Source of the DNA: Apoderus coryli
Taxonomy: Eukaryota > Arthropoda > Insecta > Coleoptera > Attelabidae
Assembly: GCA_911728435.2 (NCBI GenBank)
Contig: OU452209.1
Coordinates: 10,336,869-10,400,868 of the forward strand
Reading direction: 5' to 3'
DNA length: 64,000 nt
Shown here: piece after piece, positions 22,141 to 31,465 of the stretch
How positions within the stretch are numbered: the stretch's first letter is position 1
How the letters are laid out: every line of letters begins with the position of its first letter
Notes under the pieces: model-generated
Database searches by the model: none
What the model saw: the letters and a program-made list of their open reading frames with translations, nothing else
Told to the model about the DNA's origin: nothing
Made by a program: the position numbers and the translations under genes

Positions 22141-23469
22141 CATTGAGATATAAGGAGACGCTATAAGCATTATTTTACATTGTACAGAAACGGGTGCATT
22201 GGGTGGGGCGTAAGCGCATACCAATATGGCGAATTCTCCAGAGCCGGACTAACTATTTTTGTTGACGTTTTTGTTTTTAATTTGCAGCTTGGGTTTATAC
22301 TTTATTTTGAAATATTATGCAGTGTACAAAATACTTAAATATAGGTAATTATTGATATTTGATACCTAAATCCAGGAATAAAAGACGTTAGTACTTTATA
22401 AATTATATATTAATACCCCTTAAACAAAACAATTTTATTTAAATGTTGCGCTATGCTTATCCACTTTATTTTTACTTAAATAATACATCCTGGTATTAAC
22501 ATATTTAGTCGCAATAGATTTGATCAGTAAATGTATATGGTTATCAAACACTGATTTGATCAAAACCGTGCACAACTAAATTAGGAAAAATATTACTATT
22601 TACAAATTCCTTTAAAACAAGGTTTATTATGAATCCTGCGGACAACTTTTCATTAGTAGCTACTAAAAGATTTTTTATGATCTTTTCGGATTGGAAGCAA
22701 ACGTCTAAAACATCTTTTGAAGGAATTTGTAAATCCTTTTTTTACCTTCATTTTAATAAAAGAATAACACTTTTTAATGCATCTCGACATTCTCTGCAAA
22801 TAATTTGCTTCTTTAAACTAAAAACAACAAATCCAGCAATATAAACAATAATGAATTTCGAAAATTCAGAAAATGGTCCAGGAAGATAATCATGATCTGG
22901 ATAAATTATATTTGTGTACATTTCTCGTTGGTATCCAATTAATTCGAGACACATATTCTGTCCAGATATGTCTACGAGCAGGATCTTTAGGAAATCTAAA
23001 AACCAGAATATGTTTTTAACACACATTTAGGGGTCTTTTTTGCTAGAAAGTGATGAAAAAGTAGAGAGTTTGAGAGTAGAAATCAAGTAAAGGAATTTGT
23101 AAAAAAAAATAAACTACAATGCACGTATCAATTGTTCAGTGCAGAAAGAGAATGCTACCAGACTCCTATAATAATGTGTTTTAATAAGTTCGCCTAAAAA
23201 AACCCTAAATACGTCCATGTACAATGTTTACAATATTTGGTACATACCTATGAAACGTTATTTCTGATATTTTCTGGTCGATTTCACTTCTACTACTGCA
23301 ACTACGCACAGCACAGGACACCATTATAGTATATTGTCAAATAACCGTCCAAAAAAACACGAAAAACTTAAATAAACTTGTAAAATACTCGTAAATAACA
23401 CTATAAACTTGAAAGCACGACAAATGATAGAGGTCGTATACCAATATGGCGTATCCCCACACCTCAATG
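22141..23469 (-). mobile_element. P-element-like transposon, internally deleted
   Basis: The 1,329-bp segment is flanked by identical 8-bp sequences GTGCAGCG (22,133-22,140 and 23,470-23,477), the duplication size of P elements. Its ends are weak inverted repeats: CATTGAGATATAAGG on the left, against CATTGAGGTGTGGGG as the complement of the right end. In the inverted duplicate near 28,025 this sequence is absent, giving an empty-site comparison. The minus strand encodes the end of a THAP/P-type transposase. Confidence 0.8.
22390..23026 (-). pseudogene. THAP/P-type transposase, C-terminal remnant
   Basis: The 92-aa frame at 22,748-23,026 contains YIAGFVVFSLKKQIICRECR and DALKS, the cysteine-containing segment near the C-terminus of P-element/THAP9-type transposases. 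Further downstream, in another frame, KLSAGFIINLVLKEFVNSNI (about 22,680-22,610) and HIHLLIKSIATKYVNTRM (about 22,530-22,480) continue the same C-terminal domain. The THAP DNA-binding domain, GTP-binding part and catalytic domain are missing. Confidence 0.65.
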
Positions 23470-23559
23470 GTGCAGCGCAACAGACCATCCGTATGCGGCC
23501 CCTCCCAACCGCGGTTTTACATGGACAGCGCAGAGAAAAATACGCCCCACCCCTTCTGT

Positions 23560-23850
23560 ATAAGCAAAACGGATCATACCTAGGCATTATACTCGACCGG
23601 CATGTAAAATGTTTTCATGTTCCAACTCTGGTCAAAAAAAATCAATATGATTAACCAAAGAAAATATGTCTCTATTACAGTTTAGTACAATCGCCGTTAT
23701 CTTACGGAAAAGTGGGTGGGGGTGGAGCATAAAGAACCAATCTTGAACCTCAAGTGACAACTCTCTATCAAGTTCTGGAGCTTTTATGAACTCCAGTAGC
23801 TTCGCTGGTTTCAGGGACAACACGGAAGTGTCAATAACTCTAACTATTTT
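23560..23850 (-). pseudogene. Non-LTR C-terminal scraps
   Basis: The minus-strand frame 23,632-23,823 has KPAKLLEFIKAPELDRELSL, repeated with a few changes on the plus strand at 27,654-27,875 and partly at 13.63-13.69 kb (where it follows an RNase H domain). On the plus strand, CCTAGGCATTATACTCGACC at about 23,578 is the GIIFDRH piece of the 2.1-kb RT family. These appear to be the joined ends of two non-LTR elements. Confidence 0.5.
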
Positions 23851-23926
23851 ACCTCATCTGCCCCCGTCAACATATTTAGATTTTAGATTTATTTCGCGGT
23901 ACCCAACCCATACCTATTTATAATTT

Positions 23927-24307
23927 TTCAACTTTTTTAAAATTAATACTTAAAACTATGGTTCCTACCATAAATATCAATCGACCAATAAACAACTTAT
24001 TGTCTTTAATGCTATAGCGTGTCCTTTACATATATCTTCTAAACGATTTATTTGAAATATTAAATTCAAAATATTTCACTTCAATTACTTGTCCAATATT
24101 GATTGGACCCCATGGAATATACAATTAGAGACCCTTCGATGCCCTAGCATTACGGTATCTCAGGCATGCTTGCGCTTTTTCTTCGCTTTGACTGTGATAC
24201 GTAACATTCAGTATTATCAGTCTGTGATATGGCAGGCTTTCTGTGATCCGCGCTTAAGTCTGTCTAGTGTGTGTGGGATTATTGGATGTTATAGGTGAGT
24301 TGGTTAA
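23927..24307 (+). repeat. Repeat A, copy 5, left part (split by piggyBac)
   Basis: It runs from TTCAACTTTTTTAAAAT to the TTAA at 24,304-24,307, and continues after the piggyBac at 26,711-26,830. In unit 1 of the tandem array the same place reads GGTTAAGGGGCTTTAATTG uninterrupted, which shows the empty target site. Confidence 0.85.
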
Positions 24308-24324
24308 CCCTTTCAGCCCCATCG

Positions 24325-24345
24325 GGTCATATATGTCCCACAACA
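24325..24345. promoter_or_regulatory. Subterminal palindromic motifs of the piggyBac (left end; also 24,689 and 26,530-26,585)
   Basis: GGGTCATATATGTCCC here, GGGACATATATGACCC at 24,689-24,704, GGGATATATATGACCC at about 26,532-26,547 and GGGACATATATGTCCC at 26,565-26,580 form a set of near-identical palindromes inside both ends. Such repeated subterminal motifs commonly serve as transposase binding sites; that role is inferred here. Confidence 0.6.
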
Positions 24346-24724
24346 AGTTTAAAAATACTTACTGGCACAAATGTGTCCCGATTTAAAGGTAGTTTGGCTT
24401 TAGTGGTATTCGTTGTACTAACCATGAATAATTGACAACATGGCGTCGCATTTACACCGTCTCGCGGCGTCAGTCAGCCATTGATATCTGCACGTGTTGC
24501 ATGTGTTATTCTTTTATACACGTTTTTCTTCATTTCGGTCGTGTTTTTTGGGCAGGTATGTTATAAATTCAATATTTTCTTATTGGTTCAATCTCACATT
24601 GTTATATAGTATCGGATTTTGTTAGAAATATTCCTGATTTTTTTGGGATTGTTGTTGTGGGATAATATTGTCCCAGTGGTGTATATTAGCGGGACATATA
24701 TGACCCAGTGGTTTCTTTTGCAGT

Positions 24725-26455
24725 ATGTCAAAACGAGGGCTTTCTGAACAAGAACTACGCCATTGTGCTGATAACCTCTCCGATGTTGAAAGTGAGCCGG
24801 ATCCTTTCGAGACAGATAACGATCTCGACGAAGACTATGAGACGGAGACAGAATCTTCTGATTCGGATGACCAACAAGACGAAGATATCGACAGCGATGA
24901 TGATCAATCTTCTGAAAACGAGATCGAAGATCTTGAGGTTAATACTGTAGTTCCAGTACCCACAACAAGTAAAGATCAAGGAAACAGGGGAAATAGCCAG
25001 GAAAACATAATATGGTGTCCTCCTACCGCCAAGTTTTCTCCAAAATTCAAGATTCCTCCAATAAAAGCCTATGATATTGATAACGAGGTAAAGAGATCTT
25101 TGAAACCAATAGACATTTTCAAAAAAATGTTTCCACCCAGTTTGTTTATTTTCATATCTGATTGTACTAATAAGAGACTGACAATTTATGGAAAACAAAA
25201 GAACAAAAAAATTACTAAAACTGATATGGGTGAGATCGCAATAGTTCTGGGTTGCTCTTTGGTTATGAGTTACAATAAATTGCCAGCTCTTCGCCACTAT
25301 TGGTCAAACCATATATCCGTTGGTAACACAATAATTAAAAATAGTATCTCTAGAAATCGATTTACGTTGTTACTTTCCAAATTGTACTTCAATGAACCAG
25401 AAAAACAAAATGATTCAAAAACATACTATGTAGACGAAGTGATGAATTGCCTGAAGTATACTTTTCAAAAATGCAGATCTGATTCCTCTAGGCAGAGCAT
25501 TGATGAAAGTATGGTAAAGTTCAAAGGTCGTTCTGGGTTGAAGCAGTACATGCCGATGAAGCCTGTGAAAAGAGGAATAAAAATATGGGTAAGAAGTGAC
25601 TCTCTCACCGGTTATACCTATGACATGAATGTGTATGCCGGAAAGGAGCAAGAGCAAGTTGATGGAACGCTCGGTGAACGAGTCGTGTACAAATTGGCTG
25701 GTACAATAAGATCCAAGGACGTAGTACTATGCTTTGACAGATTTTTTACTTCTGTGAACCTCATGAAAGAAATTTGCTTTCCATCTGTAGGAACTGTTAT
25801 GACAAACAGGAAAAATGTGCCAAAATTTACAAGAAAATTGAATAGAGGAGAGTCAGAGTTTGTGGTTAATAAACATGGCACAATTTGTGTAAAGTGGCAA
25901 GACACCAAAGATGTCATAGTTCTTAGTAACTGTCATGCAGATGGAATTACGCCTGCAATGCGTCGTGGTAAGGATGGTGTCAGAAAGGAAGTTACTTGCC
26001 CAGAGGCAATTAGCTTCTACAATAATTTTATGGGAGGAGTGGATTTAGCAGATCAAATGTCCGGTTTATACGACATGGATCGCAAATCAGGAAAGTGGTG
26101 GAAAAAGGTTTTTTTTAGACTAGTGATGGTTGCTGCTGTGAACAGTTGGGTCATTTATAACGAACTTCACCGGAAAAAACTCCCCTTCCTTGATTTTGTA
26201 ATACCTCTAGCTGAAGAGCTGATTCAGTTTGGAAGGGCTATTTCTAAAGTTCACATAAGAAAAAGGTCTTTGGGTAGGACATCCAAGAAGTCAAAAAGTA
26301 TGGTAAATGTAGGTGACCATTTGCCAATTGAGGGTAGAACTCGTCGACGATGTACAAGATGTTCCCAGCGCAGAATCGAAAAACGAACCACAACCCTGTG
26401 CAGAATGTGTCAAGTTCCACTTTGTAAAGAATGTTTCACCCCATATCATACTTAG
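24725..26455 (+). CDS. piggyBac transposase, full-length open frame
   Basis: 576 aa, in the usual piggyBac range, from an ATG 417 bp inside the left end. The first about 75 residues are strongly acidic (ESSDSDDQQDEDIDSDDD), as in many piggyBac proteins. The catalytic acidic triad regions are visible: SIDESMVKFKGRSGLKQYMP at about residues 259-278, DVVLCFDRFFTS near 338-349 and MGGVDLADQ near 436-444, matching the three conserved Asp positions. The C-terminus is a cysteine-rich zinc-binding domain (RRRCTRCSQRR, CRMCQVPLCKECF). Its role is cut-and-paste transposition at TTAA with precise excision. No frameshift or missing key residue is seen, so it may be active. An AATAAA-type polyadenylation signal follows at about 26,473. 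Domesticated use is possible but intact TIRs argue for a mobile copy. Confidence 0.96.
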   Translation: MSKRGLSEQELRHCADNLSDVESEPDPFETDNDLDEDYETETESSDSDDQQDEDIDSDDDQSSENEIEDLEVNTVVPVPTTSKDQGNRGNSQENIIWCPPTAKFSPKFKIPPIKAYDIDNEVKRSLKPIDIFKKMFPPSLFIFISDCTNKRLTIYGKQKNKKITKTDMGEIAIVLGCSLVMSYNKLPALRHYWSNHISVGNTIIKNSISRNRFTLLLSKLYFNEPEKQNDSKTYYVDEVMNCLKYTFQKCRSDSSRQSIDESMVKFKGRSGLKQYMPMKPVKRGIKIWVRSDSLTGYTYDMNVYAGKEQEQVDGTLGERVVYKLAGTIRSKDVVLCFDRFFTSVNLMKEICFPSVGTVMTNRKNVPKFTRKLNRGESEFVVNKHGTICVKWQDTKDVIVLSNCHADGITPAMRRGKDGVRKEVTCPEAISFYNNFMGGVDLADQMSGLYDMDRKSGKWWKKVFFRLVMVAAVNSWVIYNELHRKKLPFLDFVIPLAEELIQFGRAISKVHIRKRSLGRTSKKSKSMVNVGDHLPIEGRTRRRCTRCSQRRIEKRTTTLCRMCQVPLCKECFTPYHT

Positions 26456-26710
26456 AACAATGAAATTATATTGAATAAACATTTTAAGTATTCTTGGACT
26501 TTTATTTCATAAACTTCCAGTGGTTACCAATGGGATATATATGACCCGCTTGAAAATACTAATGGGACATATATGTCCCATCTGTCAATGTCAAAAAAGT
26601 GACAAAAATTTCATGAAAATTTGTAAAAGTTTTTAGATTATATATAAAATATTCCCGAAATCATAATTTCAGCTTTGTTTATTGAAGTAACAAAAGTGGG
26701 GCTGAAAGGG

Positions 26711-26830
26711 TTAAGGGGCTATAATTGTATATTACTGGAAACTAATTAAACAAAAACTTTTCATACCTTTAAACAACCTATAAACAAAGATTAATGTACA
26801 TTAATCTTTGCTATAAACATTACTACTTTT
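26711..26830 (+). repeat. Repeat A, copy 5, right part
   Basis: It continues the copy interrupted by piggyBac (TTAAGGGGCTATAATTG). A 26-bp perfect palindrome built on AAAGATTAATGTACATTAAT (about 26,786-26,812) is inserted between CCTATAAAC and its repeat CTATAAACATTAC, and is absent in other repeat A copies. Confidence 0.75.
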
Positions 26831-26858
26831 TAATATCTTTTAAAAAAACCTGCAAAAG

Positions 26859-27605
26859 ATGAACAACATTGGCATTCACACAGATTTGTTGCGCTTTTCC
26901 AGTTTCTACCTATGTGAGCGTAGGCTCCTTGTAGAATATAATGGTTTCAGGTCTGTGGAATTTTCGGCAACCAGTGGCGCGCCGCAGGGGAGTAACCTAG
27001 CTCCTTTAATTTTCTCCATATTTGTTAATGAAATGGGGTTGAATTTAACTAGTAAATTGTCGTTATTTGCAGATGATTTTAAGTTGTATCGGGTAATACG
27101 AGATGAATTTGACTGTCTGCAATTACAGGAAGACTTAGCAGAACTGCAGAATTGGTGTCTGATCAACAAATTGCCTCGTAACGTTAACAATTGCAGAGTG
27201 ATTACTTTTTCTAAGCGACAGTTCCCTGTTCGTTTTGAATATGTCCTCGCGGGTGCTGCTCTGGAAATGGCACACGATACTAAGGATCTTGGTGTATTGG
27301 TTGACAGTAGGTTATCTTTTGATCAGCACATAGAGGAATTAACACAGAGTGCACTTCATTATTTGGATTTTCTCCCAAGAACTACATCTAAATTTCAGAA
27401 CATCAATTGTCTAAAGTCGATTGAGTGTCTGGTGGTGTTTGGAGGAAGCGGACAAACTTTGTGAAGATTTGCATCCTCTAGGCACTGGTTAGTGTATTTA
27501 AAACGGTGCACATGTGAGTTATTCAATTTCTTTATTTATTTCGGCTTAAGGAAAAATATCATGTACCTATTAAGTGTGAATTTAATAAATAAATTTGGAT
27601 TTGAA
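26859..27605 (+). pseudogene. Non-LTR RT fragment with 3' UTR
   Basis: The 201-aa frame (26,859-27,464) contains SGAPQGSNLAPLIFSIFVNE (motif B region), LSLFADDFKLY (catalytic FADD) and DLGVLVDSRLSFDQHI (thumb start), in normal order for a non-LTR polymerase. The N-terminal fingers and endonuclease are missing and the frame ends early. From 27,420 the sequence runs into a 3' UTR with CATCCTCTAGGCACTGG and a tail of TAAATAAATTTGG type, shared with 14.35-14.53 kb (inverted). Confidence 0.85.
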
Positions 27606-27634
27606 ATTGAGTGACTTTAGACAATTGATGTTCT

Positions 27635-28525
27635 GAAAGTTATTGACACTTCCGTGTTGTCCCTGAAACCAGCGAAGCTACTGGAGTTCATAAAAGCTGC
27701 AGAACTTGATAGAGAGTTGTCACTTGAGGTTCAAGATTGGTTCTTTATGCTCCACCCCAACGCACTATTCCATAAGATAACGGCGATTGTACTAAACTGT
27801 AATAGAGACACATATTTTCTTTGGTTAATCATATTAAATTTTTTTGACCAGAGTTTGAACATGAAAACATTTTAAATGCCGATCGAGTAAGTATAATGCC
27901 TAGGTACTTAAAATGATCCGTTTTGCTTATACAGGGTGTCCAGAAATTGTGGGGCGTATTTTTATCTGCGCTGTCCATGTAAAACCGCGGTTGGGATGAG
28001 CCGCATACGGATGGTCTGTTGCGCTGCTCTTTGGAGATTTAGTCAGATTTAGGAACCATGGAAGCGTACCCGGGAGACCATTGCGCTTTTTGCATACGCG
28101 CCTACTATCGCAATGGTGTGTTTATATCTGAAAATGGATTCGAATGTTTGAAAATACCGGTTCGATTGTAAAGCAAAGGTGTAATGTGTAATTTTAACCG
28201 AAAATAAATTCCAAAATATAATAAAAAAATTATAAGTATGATTCAATAAGTGAATTTGGTGAGACGAGAGAATTGAAAGTCCTTACCTTAACGGTTTTAA
28301 CTCCCAACACACTAGCCGGCTGGCTTCACTTATACAATTGGATGTCCAATTCCAATGTCCAAACAAACACAACACGTAACGATCACTTGCGGAGTGTAAT
28401 GAAGTTACACTTTAATATTAAAGAAGAAGAAGAAAAAGATTTCGGGACGAAACAAAAGGATTGAAAAAGTTAGAGTTTCAGTGCGTCAAAATCCATCTCC
28501 AACAGTTCGCAAACGTAATATAGTT
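27635..28525. repeat. Right arm of the diverged inverted duplication
   Basis: Partner of 21,410-23,855 on the opposite strand. It contains the uninterrupted version of the site where the P-like element sits in the other arm (near 28,025, GCGCTGCTCTTTGG). Its distal end (28,438-28,520) is a scrap of the mariner-like transposase found in the tandem units. Confidence 0.85.
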
Positions 28526-28533
28526 TTGTTTCA

Positions 28534-28778
28534 GACTTTTTATTCTCACAAGTTTGGGGGCAAACGGACTACCGGTACGAATTATACCGGGAGCCTATTG
28601 GAGGCCCCTACCTGAAGTTATAGGTTATGAAGGAACGATTGCATTGGTGTTTGAAACGGATACACCTGTAATAAAGAAATACGAACCTCAGCTGCTGAAT
28701 GCATACTGTAAAGATCAGTACCGTGTTGAACTATGTCTTCTTGGTGGACATTTGGATTCGATTCGAGAGGAGTAGGAC
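28534..28778 (+). CDS. Unrecognised open frame behind a splice-acceptor-like site
   Basis: A pyrimidine-rich TTTTGTTTCAG at about 28,523-28,533 precedes an open frame that ends at TAG 28,776-28,778 and reads IIPGAYWRPLPEVIGYEG, ETDTPVIKKYEPQLLNAYCK and QYRVELCLLGGHLDS. The composition is that of a real protein (balanced, few low-complexity stretches). I do not recognise the family. There is no ATG at the start, so it would be an internal or last exon, or a remnant. It lies directly after a mariner scrap and before non-LTR debris, so a TE origin is possible. Confidence 0.35.
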
Positions 28779-28959
28779 AATGTAATAAATGGTGTGTGTT
28801 CTAGTTTTCTAGTAGCAAACGAAGGTAATAATGAAACAAGCACAAAATTTTTAAAAGAAGCTTAGATTTTATAGGAGACGCACTATCTTGGTGCTGTGGT
28901 GCGTGGCAAATCAGAAGTAACTTTATTAATTCTTGATCATTCAACATTTTGATAATACA

Positions 28960-29165
28960 AGATATAAAAAGAAAAGAGAATATGCGCACCTAAGAGCAAA
29001 TAAAAGTTGGGCCAGCGTTCGTTTCGGTTTTTGGCTCCGCAACTGTACTCCGAAATGCCAGTGGGTCTTAATAAAATAAATAATAAGTTCAAGTTTAAAA
29101 AACATCTAAGAGAGTGGGTACTAAATTCAAAGAACACATTGCATGAAATTATCGATTTTTAATTT
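28960..29165 (+). pseudogene. Non-LTR polymerase C-terminal tail
   Basis: Translation near 29,020-29,160 gives APQLYSEMPVGLNKI, then FKFKKHLREWVLNS, the tail pattern (P-x-LY-x-x-x-P ... F-K-x-x-L) of insect non-LTR polymerases. It is followed by poly-T/A-rich sequence without features to about 29,330. Confidence 0.5.
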
Positions 29166-29332
29166 TTTTCTTTTTTTTTTGTATCCAAAAGGTTTTCCTT
29201 TGGTTTTGTGGTTGTACGAGTATATAGTAATCGAATTAGTATTGATTTAATTTGTTTATTAAGTATTAATACAGTATGAATTTTTTAGTAATTAGTAGGG
29301 AGTGGTAATTTAGTTCTGTTGTAATAATAAGG

Positions 29333-30400
29333 ATGTATAATATATGTTCTCTGTATAAGAAAGTGTATATTTTGTTAAATTCAGCAAAACTAGGGAGACT
29401 AAATCTGGCGGTCGCAATCAGAGCGAAGATTCAGGAGAAGATTCGTGCCCGGAGAAGATACAAGATGACCTTAGCCCCTGAAGACAGAGCAAATCTCAAC
29501 AGACTCAACAAGAAAGTGAAGCTAACATTACGGGAACATCGTGGGAACCAAGGGCAAAAGAAGCTAGAAGAGCTAAACACTAAGGACGGTAGCACATGGA
29601 AAATGATGAAAGCCCTGCGAATCCTCAGGGGAAAGAGGCAGGATCGTCTACACTGACCAAGAAAACGCTGAGGCATTTGCTGACTTCCTTGAAAGGGAGT
29701 GTAGGAAGAATATACATCCTCACGACGACGAGGAGCTAGAGGACGAGGCCTACAGGTTTGTTAGACAGGTCAGGCGGCGGGACATGGAAGGAGAGCCACT
29801 AAGACCAGTAAACACAGAAGAAATACGCATAATCCATCACTTGAAGATAAAGAAGGCACCAGGCCCCGACGGACTTAGCAACAAAGCGCTAAAACTGTTG
29901 CCGAGGAATTGCGACCATCATCAACGACATCTTACGACTAGAACAGAGGCATCATTTCAAAGCTCTACCAGATGATCTGCAGAAGGAGCAAGATGCCCTT
30001 GCAGGTCAAGCGCCAAATGGTTAAGGCAGTCGTGCGACCTGCCTTTGTTCTATGCCAGTTCAGCATGGGGATACGCGGCACCATCGTACCTGAAACGATT
30101 AGAGGCCACGGAGAACAAGGCAAGAAGGACAGTGGGTGCACCCTGGTTTGTGTCGCACAGATCCGAAGGGACCTCAAACTCGACGCCCTGAGGGACGTCA
30201 TGAGGTTGAGAGCCCAGAAGGTCTTTGTAATGGCAGACACCCATGCAAACTGATTCGCGAAGCAGTTAACTACAACGTGCCAGGCGCTACCGGAGACCAA
30301 CGAGTCATGTCTGACGAAGGAATCTACAGGACGAAGACAACAATTAATATTGTTTATCTCAGGTCAGGTATACTAACCTAAATGTATGTTACAGAGTGTT
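29333..30400 (+). pseudogene. Jockey-like non-LTR polymerase, broken and deleted
   Basis: Blocks in order are EDRANLNRLNKKVKLTLREH (29,490-29,550), the linker after the endonuclease, then VYTDQENAEAFADFLE-type sequence (about 29,650), then EEIRIIHHLKIKKAPGPDG with LSNKALKLLP (29,820-29,900), the start of the RT domain. It then jumps directly to KMPLQVKRQMVKAVVRPA (29,990-30,040) and RDLKLDALRDVMRLRAQKVF (about 30,170-30,230), the C-terminal part. The RT palm with the YADD motif is missing. Multiple frames are used. Confidence 0.75.
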
Positions 30401-30552
30401 TTTCTAGACACCACCAACAGAGGACAACAGCAACAGACGACAATCAACAACAGAAGACCACAACAACAGAGGACAATCAAACGAGGACATGGAAAAGGGA
30501 CGGTTCCCGAGCCATACTACAAAGATAAGGCAGAGTTTTAGTTTGGGTTAGA

Positions 30553-30621
30553 GTCCCACACTACCTAGGGAAGTGGTAAGCAACTAGGGAGTTGATTACC
30601 ACTTCCCTAGGTAGTGTGGGA
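30553..30621. repeat. Near-perfect hairpin, 26-bp arms
   Basis: TCCCACACTACCTAGGGAAG continues for six more bases and is repeated inverted after a 17-nt loop, ending CTAGGTAGTGTGGGA. It is followed by an A-rich tail (AAATAAAAAAAAAG) at 30,651, as at the 3' end of a retroposed sequence. Upstream (30,400-30,490) is a CAACAG/GGACAA-type low-complexity stretch. Confidence 0.85.
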
Positions 30622-30674
30622 GGTGTCATGATGATTTCTCTGCCTTGACGAAATAAAAAAAAAGAAAAATACTT

Positions 30675-30726
30675 TCACCAGTCGGCCGTTTAGTCGATCC
30701 ACGACTCATCAGTGGTTATCGGTCAG
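30675..30726 (-). ncRNA. Degenerate hammerhead ribozyme motif
   Basis: The minus strand reads CTGATGA, a GTCG/CGAC stem II with TGGAT loop, then TAAAC where an active hammerhead has GAAAC, and no clean GUC cleavage triplet. It is clearly homologous to the intact motif at 45,349-45,404 (minus) but the core is mutated, so cleavage is unlikely. It is part of a Penelope-type terminal repeat remnant. Confidence 0.6.
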
Positions 30727-31019
30727 TAGTTGGGCGTTGACCGGTCGTCTAGTGGTTGACAAAACTCTCGAAATTAAGTCTTGTTTTGTTAAAGAAGCCC
30801 GTATCTTATAGTTGTTTAAGTATTAAGGATTCGATTTTGCATCTAGCAACACAATTACCGTTCCACTTTGTGTTATGTGTTGAAACACTTTTTTTAAGAA
30901 ATAATATCAATTTCTAGTAGGTATTAATTGACCGAACGAATTCAAATCGTCCAATAAAATTTACGTGGCTGTTCAATCCCATACCGCTAGGTTTAAATGC
31001 TGTCGAGCAGGCATGTTGA

Positions 31020-31462
31020 AAGGTAGGCAAAGTTTTGTTTAAATTAGTTTCCAGTAATATACAATCATAGTCCCTTAACAAGCTCACAAACACGCTAGCA
31101 GGCCTAGGCGCAAATCACAAAAGCCTGTTATTATCACAGACTTATAATACTGAAGTGTTGTGTATCACAGTGAAAGCGAATAAAAAAGTGAAATAAAAGC
31201 GAAGAAAAAGCATTAGCATGTCTGAGAGATCGTACTGCCAGGGCTCCAGGCGAAGGGTCCATAATTGTATATTCCTTGGGGTCCAATCGCTATTGGACAA
31301 ATAATTTAGGTGAAACATTTGGAATTTAATATTTAAAATAAATCATTTAGAAGATATATATAAGGAACATTGTATGGTCTTAAACACAGTAAATTGTTTA
31401 TATTATGATCGATGTGTAGTACGAATCCAATAGTTTTCAGTATTGGTTTTAAAAAAGTTGAA
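31020..31462 (-). repeat. Repeat A, copy 6
   Basis: Minus-strand copy with the inverted central palindrome near 31,280-31,297 and the TTTTAAAAAAGTTGAAA end at about 31,447-31,463, directly at the TA where the mariner derivative 31,466-32,166 inserted. Confidence 0.75.
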
Positions 31463-31465
31463 ATA

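Larger units (their letters stand above)
21410..23855. repeat. Left arm of a diverged inverted duplication (partner 27,635-28,525)
   Basis: Blocks at 21,420-21,500, 21,735-22,132 and 23,478-23,830 match, in reverse complement and reverse order, 28,438-28,520, 28,030-28,385 and 27,640-28,020. Examples are GTAGGCGCGTATG, CGTACCCGGGAGACCATTGC and TCCGTATGCGGCC. The left arm is split by the P-like element at 22,141-23,469; the right arm is the empty site. Substitutions between arms are frequent, so the duplication is old. Confidence 0.85.
24308..26710 (+). mobile_element. piggyBac-type transposon, apparently intact
   Basis: Perfect 13-bp terminal inverted repeats CCCTTTCAGCCCC and GGGGCTGAAAGGG are flanked on both sides by TTAA (24,304-24,307 and 26,711-26,714), the piggyBac target. 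The element is 2,403 bp and encodes one uninterrupted transposase. Subterminal copies of a GGGACATATATGTCCC-like palindrome lie near both ends. The insertion site inside repeat A is known from the uninterrupted copies nearby. This looks like the youngest autonomous element in the window. Confidence 0.97.

Noticed and set aside
22218..23451. 14-bp direct repeat ATACCAATATGGCG as target duplication of the P-like insertion
   Set aside because: The 8-bp GTGCAGCG pair coincides with the inverted-repeat-like ends and with the empty site in the other arm; the 14-bp pair lies inside the element.
25415..25917. Minus-strand frames opposite the piggyBac gene
   Set aside because: They lie fully within the transposase coding sequence and have no protein-like motifs.
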